This document shows positions 51,670-64,000 of a stretch of 64,000 nucleotides of DNA, in pieces. Position 1 is the stretch's first letter, and each line of letters begins with the position of its first letter. The stretch comes from Rutidosis leptorrhynchoides (lineage: Eukaryota > Streptophyta > Magnoliopsida > Asterales > Asteraceae). Made by a program: the position numbers and the translations under genes. Under the pieces are notes generated by a model. It was given only the letters and a program-made list of their open reading frames with translations. It had not been told where the DNA came from and did no database searches. Location of the stretch: positions 365,036,001 to 365,100,000 of the forward strand of contig NC_092340.1 of NCBI RefSeq assembly GCF_046630445.1, in the 5' to 3' direction.

Positions 51670-51704
51670 TTATATCCGTGGCACGCGCTCTCGGAGAAGG
51701 CAAT

Positions 51705-51715
51705 ATATAAATAGG
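51705..51715 (+). promoter_or_regulatory. TATA box of tandem copy 3
   Basis: ATATATAAATA about 130 bases before the start codon; the leader that follows (CTTACGGCCGAAAGACACACAC, shown in parts: TACGGCCGAAA, ACTCACGTA) is shared with copies 1 and 2. Confidence 0.55.
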
Positions 51716-51839
51716 GCAGTTTCCCCTAATTTGAAAACCCAACCAACTCTTTTCTCGATTAACCTTACGGCCGAAAGACACACACATATATATTACACCA
51801 AAACTCACGTACTTTGTTATCTTCTAATTATAATTAAAC

Positions 51840-54321
51840 ATGCCTAAGGTACACATTATCACTTACTTTGCAACTTGCATATTACATGATTTTTGTGATG
51901 AATAATTCGGGTTGTGAAAGTTCGAACTGTGGAGGTGGCTGTTTTTGTTTCATTTAACTGATTTTACTATCAATAACTGTTATTTATGTTGTTTATTCCT
52001 TAATTTCCATGTTTACCTATTCATTAATACAGTAACTGTTTATTCTATAATTTCCATCTTGTTGGAATTGGTATTGTATGTAGTAGACCTGATTTCTTAG
52101 ACTAAAGTTACAAGTTGTACCTATTCTTTACTTTTAGGTTAGTGCTATTTTCTTGCTCATCGTTGGTAGCATCAATGTGTGAATTGTTAGGATATTAGGA
52201 CTCAAACAACGCTAGTAATTCTACAAAACTACTAGCCGAGTAGTGATTCTATCAAGATCACTCAAACCCACTTAATGAACGAAAGATAATAAATGCGTAA
52301 ATGTAAGAACGACACAAGATATAACGTGGTTATATGCAATCGGTGTGATTGCTTTAGTCCACGGACCAACTAGAGAGTGTTTATTACTGAGAATCTGTAT
52401 GTGGTGTGTTACAATTGCATACAATGAGTTCTATATATAGGAGAAAACAAGAACACCATGACAACTAGCTAGGAATCTTCATCATGACAAGTAATCATCT
52501 TGTTTACCAACTAGCCATGCTTTCCACCTTGTAATGGCATGATCACAGCCCTAATTTTAGGTGTAAAGTGATTAACTTTGCACCTAAAGTGAAAGGAGGC
52601 CAAAGCATGCTCGGATGTAAAGGTTGCAACTTGCCAAATTGCTGACAGAGAGGCGATGCGCCGCATCTGAGAGGTGATGCGCCGCATCCCTTCAATTCCA
52701 CGTTCCAGATTCATGTACCAGCACTCGATGCGCCGCATCGAGATGGTGATGCGCCGCATCTGACCCCTGATGCGCCATATCAGCTCAATGCTCCGCATCA
52801 ATAAATCTCGGACAATTTTGCTCGATGAATGCGCCGCATCCATGTCAAGATGCGCCGCATTTGACTGCTTCACGCTTCCCGAAATCTGCAAAATCCGTGC
52901 AAGTGTTGGAACAGTTTTTTTTTTTTTTTTTTTTTTCTCGTTTTGTATAAATGTCTCCATAATCTAACATGAATATGTGAATAAAATACAACAGAAATTT
53001 CGTCATTTGTATTGCTTATCAAAACTGTTTATTATGACCTCTACTTGAATACAATTGGAAAGCGTTGTAACTGATTACAATATCTGATTGGTTAAATTAG
53101 GTTATTGCTAACACTTAAATATCCACCTGTTGCTTGCAGAGGTCCAAGAAGAAACGAACCTCCACATCTAACACCGCTGAGGAGTTAGTCAAGCCCAAAC
53201 CACCAAGCATTGCAGCTCAAATGATTCCCGAATCCATCCACCCCATTTTGCGGTTTGCCTCCGATTTACCTCACTCTAATGAATATCGTCAGAGGTTAAT
53301 TGGGCTGCTTGAGAAACCGTTTGACGAGCCCTGGGTTGTGGACTGGGATACTTTGGACGAAGTTGGGCTAGACATGGATTTAAAGCGCATGTTGAGACAA
53401 CAGTACTCCCCAGATCGAAAAAGAACTTATAATTATCAGGAATTGGAAGAGTTGCTTTATAAGCGTGAGCCTGTTTATCAGCATAGACTATGCTGTGAAT
53501 TTCATTCGACCTATTTTTTAAAAGAAAAACCGGAAAGCATGAAGGATAAGGACTTCATGAGATTTCGATTAGGTGGCGTGGACCGACATATGTCTTTGAA
53601 TGATTTTACGAAGTGCTTGAAAATCTACTTAACGAAACAAATGGATGAGGACCACTTTAGCGATTACATCTAGTCGGGTCCTCGGGTTTCCGCTATGAAC
53701 GAGGCAGATTTTAATGCAAACGAAGTTTGGCAAGAGTTTAGCTCCGGGTCCACTTGGTCCCCTGGCGGTGTCTCGCATTTAGATATAGATGATATCAAGT
53801 TGCGTTTGATCCGCTTGTTTTTGGCCCATACTATATTTCAGCGAAAGGAGAACACGGAGAAGGTCTCCTTGTTCGACCTTTGGTGCCTGCAACACATTAG
53901 GTCAAAGACTCATGTCAACATTCCTTATTGTGTGGCTTACTATTTGAAACATTTGGCCGTTGGTGTCCATCCAAACAGTCCGATTTGTGGGGGGCATTTC
54001 GTCACCTTAATAGCCGAACACTTGGGGGTGAAATGTGATGAAAATGAGGGGATCAAAAAGCTAACCTTGAAGACGCGTTTCTTTAGTTATAGTGAGTATC
54101 GCAAAGCGAAAGTTGTATCTGATCTATATCAAGATGAACCCGATAAAGAGATATTTGAAATTTTAAATTGTATGGACAAGTTTCAATTGCAGAAGGAAGA
54201 GACTTTAAAGGAAGGGATTGAGATGGTTCGATTGCACCATGTACGGACTGTAAGTGCAGATCTCCGTAAGTTATCTGAGCAAATAACTGAAATTAAGGAG
54301 AAATTGTTCAAAAAAATATAG
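51840..54321 (+). pseudogene. Tandem family copy 3, broken
   Basis: Exon 1 (51840-51848, MPK) and the intron 51849-53139 match copies 1 and 2 in position; the intron is longer because a solo LTR (52185-52969) landed in it. Exon 2 starts at 53140 with the same RSKKKRTSTSN basic segment and ends at 54321. The central blocks (FRLGGVDRHMSL, NIPYCVAYYLKH, PICGGHFVTLIAEHLGV) are well kept, and the tail has a single coiled-coil unit like that of copy 2. The frame is interrupted about once within the conserved part, so a full-length product is not expected. The otherwise good preservation suggests recent loss. Confidence 0.72.
52185..52969. repeat. Solo LTR (785 bp) in the intron of tandem copy 3
   Basis: TGTTAGGATATTAGG at the left and CCATAATCTAACA at the right give TGTTAG...CTAACA ends, flanked by the perfect 5-bp duplication TGAAT (52180-52184, 52970-52974). 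CTATATATAGG near 52433 could be its TATA box. From 52655 to 52860 it holds an array of the palindrome GATGCGCCGCATC. No internal region, so it is a recombination product. A 26-base T-run lies near its right end. Copia-like by length; superfamily uncertain. Confidence 0.88.
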
Positions 54322-54864
54322 CTTAAATTGAGAAATTGTCCCCCCAAAAAAAATAGCTGCAGTGTTCATTTGTTTATTATTTTTAAATTGAGAAATTTAT
54401 ATTGCTGTGCACCCTTGCCCGATTCACCAAGGAATATTTTGATTGATTTTGGCGGATCGTGTTCGTGAACAGCACCATACAATAGTGACAACTTACACCT
54501 TTTTATCATAGCGAAATCGATGAGTCATGTAAAGGTGATATTTTGATCAATATAGAGTAATTACGTCGTCATATTTGCATTTCGCATTCTCGTTTGAGGT
54601 TTTATGAAGCTTCCACTCGCAATTTTTTTTTTTTTCTTTTTTTTTTTTTTTTTGAGCGAAAAACGAAGGTTAGCTTAGCGGAAAGCACAAATTATGGGAG
54701 GAAGAGAAGTAGAAAGTGAAACTGCAAATTTAAATTGCAAACTTGGTATGCAATAATGATACAACTATTTCATACTGTTAAAATATGTATTAGTGTGTTT
54801 CTTACAAAATTGATAGCACACAGCACACTCAAGTTATTGCAATTCTCAATTTAGTAATTGGTCA
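54322..54864. other. Intergenic between tandem copy 3 and the WD40 gene
   Basis: Two T-runs (54629-54653). Converging 3' ends of copy 3 and the WD40 gene. No gene seen. Confidence 0.5.
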
Positions 54865-56776
54865 TTAACGGAATTCATTGATCTCAAAGACTCGAGCAGT
54901 TGCGTCAAGGGAAACAGACACTAGATGGGTCCCATCAGACGAGATGGCTAAAGACTGAATGGCATCCGTGTGCCCTGTGAACGTCTTAACACAGTCTCCA
55001 GAAAGACTATCCCATATCCTCACTTTGCCATCTACACAACCTGTAGCCACGAACCGAGTTGCACCTAGCCATGACAGACACGTCACGCCTTCCTGATAAA
55101 ATATTACAAAAAAATTGCAATGTTAACGTGTCACAAACGCATAATGCAGGTCGAGTTTCATATGATGAAATTTAGGAAGAGATGTACGTCGTGATCGCAT
55201 GTGCAACGGGCCAAAGAGTGTTGTAGATCCCATATGATAAGTTTATGATCCATGCTTCCTGTTGCTGCCCAAGGAGCGCTGCAATATTAATTAAGGCAAA
55301 GAGTGTGATGTTAATCATCTTTATTAATAATTGCATTAATTAGTGAAAAGATTAATCTTGCTCATATTTCAGAGGTCAAAATGGACATTTTACTGTGGGT
55401 TGATCTCAAACACTTATACCCGTCGGGAGGTGATCCTCACACACCACTTTTTTATCCATGTACACTTTTGTTCATAAACTCACAATGATACCCCTGGATT
55501 AATCTAGGGAGTTAAACTTATATTATTATTCTAAGTATAATAATTAAAGGTATAATAGGTAATTAGGTGTACATGGATCAAAAAGTGGTGTGTGAGGATT
55601 AACTCCCATATCGAAATAATCGAATTGAATATTAATGTAGAACCTTAGAACTATTTGTTTTATGATCTAAATTTTAATGAAAATATACAGAAGGTTTTAT
55701 CCATTAAAAATACACATTACATGACTTTTGAATTTCAACATGTTTGACCAAGGTTACAAAATCGCTATTTGGAGATTCCTCGGTCAGGACTTTTAAGGGA
55801 GTAATCGGCAACTCGGGGAGTATTCAGATTGGACTTTTTATACATTTGAATAATAAATTTCAAATTTATCTGTAAATATATAATAAAACTATAAACATAC
55901 GCATAAATTTTAACATAATTGTCTTAGATATATATAGATAATTTTCATTTGTCCAAAAACACTAAAATTCTAATATGAATGCGTATTAAAATGTTGAGCA
56001 ATACTAACTTTGACTAAATCCGAGTTTGACCAACTAAATCCAATTTTGACCCATTGACCGATGTTGACCAATTAATTACTCGAATTTTGTAAAATCAGAT
56101 CGGCCAGTTCCTAAAAATGAGAAAGACATGAATACAGGAGTTCTACAACAATGTGTTTGTCCCATTCCATCCATTGCCTCGATATCCCAACTTATCAATT
56201 TCACATGTTTGACCTGATAAAGAAAAAGATAATACTAACAAAAATAATAACAGAAAAAATACCTAGTTGAGAGCCCGATACATTCGACTGAATCTGTATG
56301 CGAAGTTAAGGAAGTGACAACCTGTGTTGAAAGAAAACATAATTACAATGTCAAAAGGCCGACTGCAGAAAAAGCTACATAGTTATTAAATAGAGCAACA
56401 ATATTAATGGAAAAAGGCAAGAAAGAACATAATGAACTTATTCAAACCTTCCCGGTTGCAATATTCACGACGTGAACAGAACCGTCTTTTGAGCCGCTCA
56501 GAACAAGAGATGAGTCAGCGGTTATCGTCAAACATGTCAGCCCTTCGGAGTGATAATAATGACCTTAACACAATAATCACATTTAATACAGTCAAAACTT
56601 CCCGTTTTCTATTTTCCAATGCACTTTTTTTTTTTAAATTTACCTTATTTTATTGGGCTTATGCACACAAATTAATACAACCAAATACATACCATTAACA
56701 ACATGAATGTTCTCCCCGGTTCTTGGGTTCCATATCCTCAAACTTGCATCATCAGAACCAGTACAAATTATTTTAC

Positions 56777-56811
<35 letters not shown>

Positions 56812-58466
56812 CAAAAACACTATCAAAACAACTTTTTCAAGAAAAACATAATCTTAGAAAGAAAAAAAACCAATACCGTCAGGTGTAAAATCCCCGCAAG
56901 TAATGGTACTAGCATGACCCGCGAATGTATTAAGGTACGCATTCATGTCAGCATTCCACATCCAAACAGTAGAATCCTCTGAACCAGCTAAAACTAGGTG
57001 TCCTCGCGGATGCCATTTAACCCACTAAATAATCACATGAAATTAGTTCACATTATACGTCTTAAGAGAAAAAATAATAATTTAAAAACGTAATTTAAAA
57101 ATATATTTTTTTACCTCAATGCCGGCTCCAGGTCCATCAAGTGTACATTTAAGGTTTCCTAGAGATATGTCCCACACTTGAATGACCCCATCAAAACCTC
57201 CAGATGCAACCAATTGACCATCTGAACTGAAGGCCACACATGATACAGAATCCTTATGACCTACATAATAAATCGTTAGCGTCATGTGCAGAATGAAAAA
57301 AAATAAAAAAATAAAAAAAATAAAAAATTGGCTACCAAATTGAATAGCTGTATACCATGTAATTCAAAAGCCCAATCTCCTTGATTAATCTTCCATAAAA
57401 ACCCTTTATCATCCCCTGCACCGGTTGCCACCAACGTGGTATCAGTTGGACTGCATGCAACCGTGTATACTTCACCTATAACCAAGATATGGATAATACA
57501 GTTAGAAATATTTTTTTGTATTTATGTTTATTTATTTATAGCAATAATAACACATATCAAACAATTGGCTAGAATAACATAATACCAGTATGGCCAGTGA
57601 ATATGTGCAATGAATCGTCAGCTTCATCTGAAACCAACAAATGAAGCAAATAGAAAAACAGACTGATAGAAAATAAGGGCGCGTTTGGCGAAACTAGCGT
57701 CGGAGTTTATTGCTGGAGCTTATCACTTATTATAAGTTTTTGGCCAAAGTAGCTAGAGCTAGAAGCTTATAGCCTTAAACTGGCTAAAATGGAAAATAAA
57801 ATATACATTAAATAATTCTTAGCGGTAATTATGTAATTTCTCATTTCATAAGCTAGGAGCTCATTTTTAAAAGCTAGATCAACAAACTTATACTTTTAAA
57901 ACTTAAACAATGGCACAATGGTACAATGGTACTAGTTTGAGCTTATATAAGGAAGGTTATACTCACACACCTGTTTTTGATCCATACACAATTTTTACCA
58001 TTTAATTTAATTTACAATTATATCCTTAAGTTAATCTAGGGAGTTGAACCTCCATTACTGTAAGTAAGGACATAATAGTAAATTTGGTGTGTATGGATCA
58101 AAAATTGGTGTGTGAGTATCATTTCACGGATGGAAAAAATAAGCTGAACCTTTGATAAGCTACCATAAGCATGTCACCTAAACCAACAGAAAGAAATTCA
58201 AAAAATAAAAAAGCTGAAATTATGAAAGTCTTAACAAACCAAAAGTTTCTTGATCAGAATCCGCATCATCGTCTGCATCAGGGAGATCTAAAGCAACAAT
58301 GGAAACAAGTTATTCATAATATGTGGACGTTGTTGTCCGCATAACTACATATTCAAGGACTGCAAATAAAGGTACCTTCTTCGTCTACATTAATTTCTTC
58401 GACAATATCTTCTTCATCTAGAAATATCTCACCGTGGTCTTCGCCATCGTCCACGGAAGTACTCAT
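54865..58466 (-). CDS. WD40 repeat protein of the AAMP/Sqt1 type, 11 coding exons
   Basis: Coding exons in minus order: 58466-58376, 58287-58240, 57627-57586, 57475-57356, 57260-57115, 57024-56877, 56776-56693, 56563-56448, 56321-56263, 55278-55188, 55092-54865. All have GT-AG ends and the phases close, giving about 390 residues. An acidic start (MSTSVDDGEDHGEIFLDEED) is followed by about seven to eight WD40 repeats, beginning FTGHTGEVYTVACSPTD and ending FTGHTDAIQSLAISSDG; typical units are GGFDGVIQVWDIS, GSEDSTVWMWNAD, GSDDASLRIWNP and GCVDGKVRIWDS. This layout matches the angio-associated migratory cell protein family; the yeast relative Sqt1 is a chaperone for ribosomal protein uL16 (L10). 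The plant role is inferred from the family. Introns carry MITEs (55425, 57951) and a (GT)n tract next to an acceptor. Confidence 0.93.
55425..55607 (+). mobile_element. Inverted-repeat MITE, copy B, in a WD40 gene intron
   Basis: GGGAGGTGATCCTCACACACC at the left opposite GTGTGTGAGGATTAACTCCC at the right; arms of about 40 bases including ATCCATGTACAC / GTGTACATGGAT. The best preserved copy of the family, 183 bp, in the intron 55279-56262. Confidence 0.8.
55745..56120. repeat. Dispersed inverted-ended repeat, copy 2
   Basis: Begins CCAAGGTTACAAAATCGC and ends near CGGCCAGTTCCTAAAAATGAG; inner CGAATTTTGTAAAATC is the rough complement of the start. Shares block order with 37458-37830. Lies in the same WD40 gene intron as copy B. 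Confidence 0.5.
57677..58185. mobile_element. Diverged GGGCGCGTTTGGC-type MITE containing MITE copy C
   Basis: The left end TAAGGGCGCGTTTGGC is of the common plant Harbinger/hAT MITE type. The expected mirrored right end is only weakly visible (AAGCTACC...CACCTAAACC near 58185). MITE copy C sits inside it, in the WD40 intron 57628-58239. Confidence 0.4.
57951..58127 (+). mobile_element. Inverted-repeat MITE, copy C, in a WD40 gene intron
   Basis: GGTTATACTCACACACCTG at left, GGTGTGTGAGTATCATTTC at right, inner arms TTTTTGATCCATACAC / GTGTATGGATCAAAAA. Same orientation and body (TTAATCTAGGGAGTT) as copy B. Confidence 0.7.
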
Positions 58467-58473
58467 GATCCCT

Positions 58474-58980
58474 CCTTAAAATTTCAACAAATGGGGTGAT
58501 ACACAAAAATAAATAAATAAATAAATAAATAAAGTTCAAAACAACACCACAAATCAGATTAAGATATAATAAATTAGCTAAGAAACAAACTAAAATTAAA
58601 ACTTTAATCTCAAGAATCAAAATAGAAAACTAATTGAATTGCAAGTTTTAAGCTTTGTATCTACTCATCGAGTCATTTGACAGTCAACAATAACCTTTTT
58701 TATACCATGTAACTTAGGCAATTCAATTCATAATTAAGAGTGATGATGATAATTATATGTAAATACCATCCAAAAAAAATAGTAACAGAAAAAAGAAATT
58801 ATTTTGAGAGTATCAGAAATCCTTGGTACCTTGTTCAATGTTAAAGATATAACAATCTGATGCTGTTCGAATGAAACAGTGGTAGAGGTATTATAACGTT
58901 GTTGTTGAAGTCGAAATCAAGATTTGGGTGGCGGTGGTGGCGCTAGCAGCGGAGGTCGGCGGCGAAAGAGCAAGGTTCGT
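58474..58980 (-). other. 5' untranslated exons and leader intron of the WD40 gene
   Basis: The minus strand shows a leader from about 58980 (GCTGCTAGCGCCACCACCGCC) to AACAAG at 58830, a GT donor at 58829, and an acceptor ...TTTTAAG at 58475, eight bases before the ATG. The intron 58475-58829 is inferred from these sites. The exact transcript start is not visible. Confidence 0.6.
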
Positions 58981-59200
58981 ATGATTTGGTATAGTATTTC
59001 TAAGACAGAATTTGAAACATGGCAAGTTTAGTCCTTGCACTTATTTAAACTAGTCAAGGAAGTTCCCTTCTTCCTCTACCTTTTCCTTATCCAAATCCTC
59101 ATCATCAACAATGGTATGTGTAAATTGATGATCTAATTTTTTGGTTTTATGTCATGGGTTTTATTAGTAAGACGTAGAACACATTCCAGTGTGCAAGGCA
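58981..59200. other. Promoter region of the WD40 gene, with an isolated start-like motif on the other strand
   Basis: The plus strand reads a CT-rich leader then CATCAACAATGGTATGTG at 59101-59118, like a first exon ending right after ATG, but no second exon could be found. The region may be a divergent promoter remnant. Confidence 0.3.
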
Positions 59201-59204
59201 CATG

Positions 59205-59480
59205 CTACAGTTGAAGATGTCTTAACCAGAAATAACAAAATCAGTCAGTTCAATTGTATCAGCATATAAGTAGTTAGCTTATCAATGAAACAATTTAGCT
59301 ATAAATTTGTATGTGTGAAAACACTTTCTCCCTCTTTCTTTTTCTTGTAAAATCATGAACTATCATTTGATTATTATCAATATAGTTCATTTCGATTCAA
59401 TCTTCAAGACTAATTCTTCCTTCGGCATCTTCAAGTTGTTTCTAGAGCTTCTTCGATTCGTATGAATTCAGGAAGTTCAT
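59205..59480 (+). repeat. LTR-like fragment, copia type, uncertain
   Basis: AGTTGAAGATGTCTTAACCAG at the left, then CACTTTCTCCCTCTTTC, TATTATCAATATAGTTC and CTTCGGCATCTTCAAG wording as in the R-U5 part of copia LTRs. No primer site or internal region follows. A weak fossil call. Confidence 0.35.
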
Positions 59481-60680
59481 ATCATTTTAACTACATTTTG
59501 TCGTCATAATGGTTCAAAAAAATTGGCAATGATAGATTTGTTATTTTATTGAAGGTTGGCACAATGGATGTTAGAAATTGTGTTGCAACATATTGCGTGT
59601 TGCAAGAAATTTCTAAAATCTTCCATATCATCGGTAACATTAAAAATATACCAACCTTGTATTTAATGCAAAGAGTTGTTTGAGAATCTCCAAAGGAGAC
59701 CTACTTTCAATCTCCACTAACTACACTTTGAAACTTTACCTTTAAAAAAATTGTAGGTTTAACTTTTTGAGAACCTTTTTAACCAAAATTTTTCCGAGTC
59801 ATTGATTTTGCGAGGTGAATCTGAAGGGGTTCTAAAATATTCAATAGGCGCATAGAAAATTCGTTTATGTATGAAAAGAACCGCGATAACTAACATCATC
59901 AACATATTTATTATTGCAAATAACTCATTCTAATTAGAAAACAAAAGTAAACAAATGGTTAATATGGTAACTTCTAAGTAGTGTAATCTATGTCTTATAT
60001 GAAAAACTTGAATTTTTGAGTGATGAAAATAAATGGTCATTGGCCATTTTATTGTTATGGGATGTTTTTCAGACAGTAAAGGTATAAACCGTTGCCATTG
60101 TATATTTCAGAGTTTAAGTGTAAGATATAGCATATCTATCTTGATATGTATATGTATAGGGGGTGGTATCGTGCATCATTTATATTTCTACTAATAAAAG
60201 TGCAAGGTTTAGATCATCTCTATACGAAGTATAACACGTGAACCAGCTGTACACAAGTACTTGTTGATTGCTCAAACTGGTTGTGTTTTGCACTCGCTAT
60301 AATGGGTCTGATAGTCTCAAGAGACAACTCAATTCGGATTCCAGTTATACATAATACCCAATCCCACTGCAAGAACCATTACAAGTCCAAATCATTCATT
60401 CACTTTGATCAAGTATTTTAATCAGTCTGGTATATATTGATAAATGAAAATGGTGCATAAAAACACATTTTTTTCATATTCATATTTAATATCCTCATTC
60501 AAGTACTAGGTAAAACCTGTGAATCTGTGTTCCAACAAAATTACATTTTCACACAGCCTTCATCTTGCCCACCAACAACCCCCTCACAAAAATCAATACA
60601 GAATCAAACTTATACTTAAAAACAAAACAACCACATATGGTTTCTTCTTCAATTGATGTGCAAACAAACACATTCTTCAA
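59481..60680. other. Intergenic and 3' flank of the SAHH gene
   Basis: No gene seen. The right 100-150 bases are the probable 3' UTR of the gene ending at 60681. Confidence 0.5.
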
Positions 60681-62590
<1,910 letters not shown>

Positions 62591-62696
62591 GATTAAAAAT
62601 TAGGGTTAGGGTTTTGAGATACGATCTGAATTTGGAAAGAGAAGAAGAGAAGGAGATTTGGGTTTTTGACGAGAGAATAAGGTGGGGGATGAAGTG

Positions 62697-62706
62697 TTAT
62701 AAATAG
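62697..62706 (-). promoter_or_regulatory. TATA box of the SAHH gene
   Basis: CTATTTATAA on the minus strand, about 105 bases before the ATG, followed by a purine-poor leader. Confidence 0.55.
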
Positions 62707-63930
62707 GTTTCAAAAAGATGAGATTAACGGTCAGGATTAGATCAGGGGTTGGTGGATCTAGTCATAGAAGTAGCAATTTTTTATTTTTTATTTTTTATTA
62801 AATTTAAATTAAGAGTAAATGAATTATACCGTTAATGTAAGAGTAAATGTAAGATGTAATGTAATGTGTTATACCGATCCGTTTTAAAAACCTATAATAT
62901 AATAATATGATATTTACTTATAGTAGGAACCGATTAAAAGACATATTACAAATAGAATTAAAAAAACAATACTTTCTTTACCTGATAACTTCACATCGAT
63001 CGATTCCACAATAGATATGTGAAAGAAAAATCACGTAACGATATTTTGTGTAACATACATTTTGTGTGAAGGTATGTGAGAAAATGAAGATGCACAATTT
63101 TTCTGTTCGTAGAATCAGAAAGAACTACAAAACTAGCATTCTACATATGTTTTCTAATTTTTTTTATTTTATTTTATTTATTTATTGATTTATTTATTTG
63201 CGTAAAACATAAATTTGAATTATTAAAATTCGAAGATCAACGATGTTAACAGACCATCGTCTACTTTAATAGTTAGCTACTCTAATGATTAACTACTTAA
63301 ATAATTTGCTAGATTGTTGTATTTATCCAAATCCAAATGTAGGAATGTTAAATGAAAATTAGAAAAAAAGACAGTACATGTATTTTGACATAACAAAGGG
63401 ACGATATGTAAAATTAACTCTTTATTTTTACTTCAAAGCTTTTTTGTGGGCTGTACTTTATTTGATGAATCAAGCCGAATTTTAGCCACCATATTAGTTG
63501 AGAGTTAGTGGGAGATATTTTGGCAAATATCTTAATTCACAGTGCCACAAGTATAGGATAACATTTCGTGGATCTCATTCTCATACATGTACGCATGTTT
63601 TATGACATTATTTTAAGGAGCCATGAAAGAATGGAGTGGTTGGTGGGCATGTGATAACAGCAGTGCGTAGATCTCAGATTCGTTTGTGTCGGTAACGTGA
63701 AGTACCGTTACCACCGCACCTCTTTTTGGTCCCTTTACGTAAATGAACAAGATGAAGATGAGTTCCTGCATTTGAGTTATTGCATTTAAAATTTTCATTT
63801 ATGACTCAAAAGTCATTTATTATACAAATTCATTTCCATTTATACATTTCATAAAACGACAAGTCACATTTCACTAAACGACAAGCACGCAAATAACATG
63901 CAAATTACAACACCGATGATTTATAACACG
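62707..63930. other. Intergenic, SAHH promoter side, no gene seen
   Basis: AT-rich. A small hairpin GGTAACG...CGTTACC lies at 63692-63713. No supported frame. Confidence 0.5.
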
Positions 63931-64000
63931 ATCAAATTTCAAATCGCCTTTAACTACCCAATGTGCTAGTTCATTTACACCCCCGTTCTGCTAGGTTGTT
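63931..64000 (-). other. Possible RNase H-like (RVT_3/LINE) fragment at the window edge
   Basis: One minus-strand frame reads GVNELAHWVVKGDLKFDR, like the C-terminal helix motif of plant LINE RNase H or RVT_3 domains. Only about 20 residues are visible before the edge, so this is weak. Confidence 0.3.

Noticed and set aside
52655-52860. Tandem satellite or CRISPR-like repeat
   Set aside because: Irregular spacing, palindromic unit and location inside a solo LTR with its own target duplication.
59101-59118. Start of a divergent gene (ATG followed by a GT donor)
   Set aside because: No downstream exon or splice acceptor with a coding continuation was found.
63692-63713. Hairpin as a terminator or small RNA
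   Set aside because: Seven-base stem only, no T-run, no transcript evidence.

Overview
The window is plant nuclear DNA: AT-rich, with GT-AG introns, dense (AT)n and (AAT)n microsatellites, stacked LTR retrotransposon fossils, MITEs and tRNA-derived SINEs, and five recognisable host genes. The LTR families (a SIRE-type Ty1/copia element whose LTR starts TGTTGAGTCCCC, a long-LTR Ty3/gypsy element whose LTR starts TGTAGTGGCCCG, and an Athila-type element with a tRNA-Asp primer site) look to me like those of the daisy family (Asteraceae). That taxonomic call is inference from remembered repeats, not from a search.

Layout. 1-28.5 kb is a nested stack. A PIF/Harbinger DNA transposon (tail at 27159-27958) was apparently hit by a SIRE-like copia element on the minus strand (LTR 26202-27158, gag to RNase H and the start of a third ORF down to 8697). 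That element was hit twice: by an Athila-type gag-protease element on the plus strand (12053-22611, two matching LTRs, 5-bp target duplication) and by a long-LTR gypsy element on the minus strand (LTR 3687-8696, running off the left edge). 28.5-33 kb holds a Tourist-like MITE, a SINE piece, a 2.9-kb solo LTR and a near-perfect palindromic MITE.

33-42 kb holds a GH17 beta-1,3-glucanase gene, a RALF-type secreted peptide gene and an eEF1A gene with a leader intron. A large fold-back repeat lies directly against the eEF1A promoter, and a Mutator-type MITE with a perfect 9-bp target duplication sits in its coding intron.

43-54.5 kb holds three tandem paralogues of one unusual gene. Each has a tiny first exon, one intron at the same place, a basic N-terminus, a domain resembling the Athila env-like or plant transposon protein domain, and a coiled-coil tail. 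No gag or pol lies around them, so they look like a host-adopted, tandemly duplicated family. The third copy is broken and carries a solo LTR in its intron. This is the most interesting item in the window.

54.8-62.6 kb holds two minus-strand housekeeping genes: an 11-coding-exon WD40 protein of the AAMP/Sqt1 type and S-adenosylhomocysteine hydrolase. The last 1.4 kb is intergenic, with a possible RNase H-like fragment at the right edge. Apart from the tandem family, the host genes show no common pathway.
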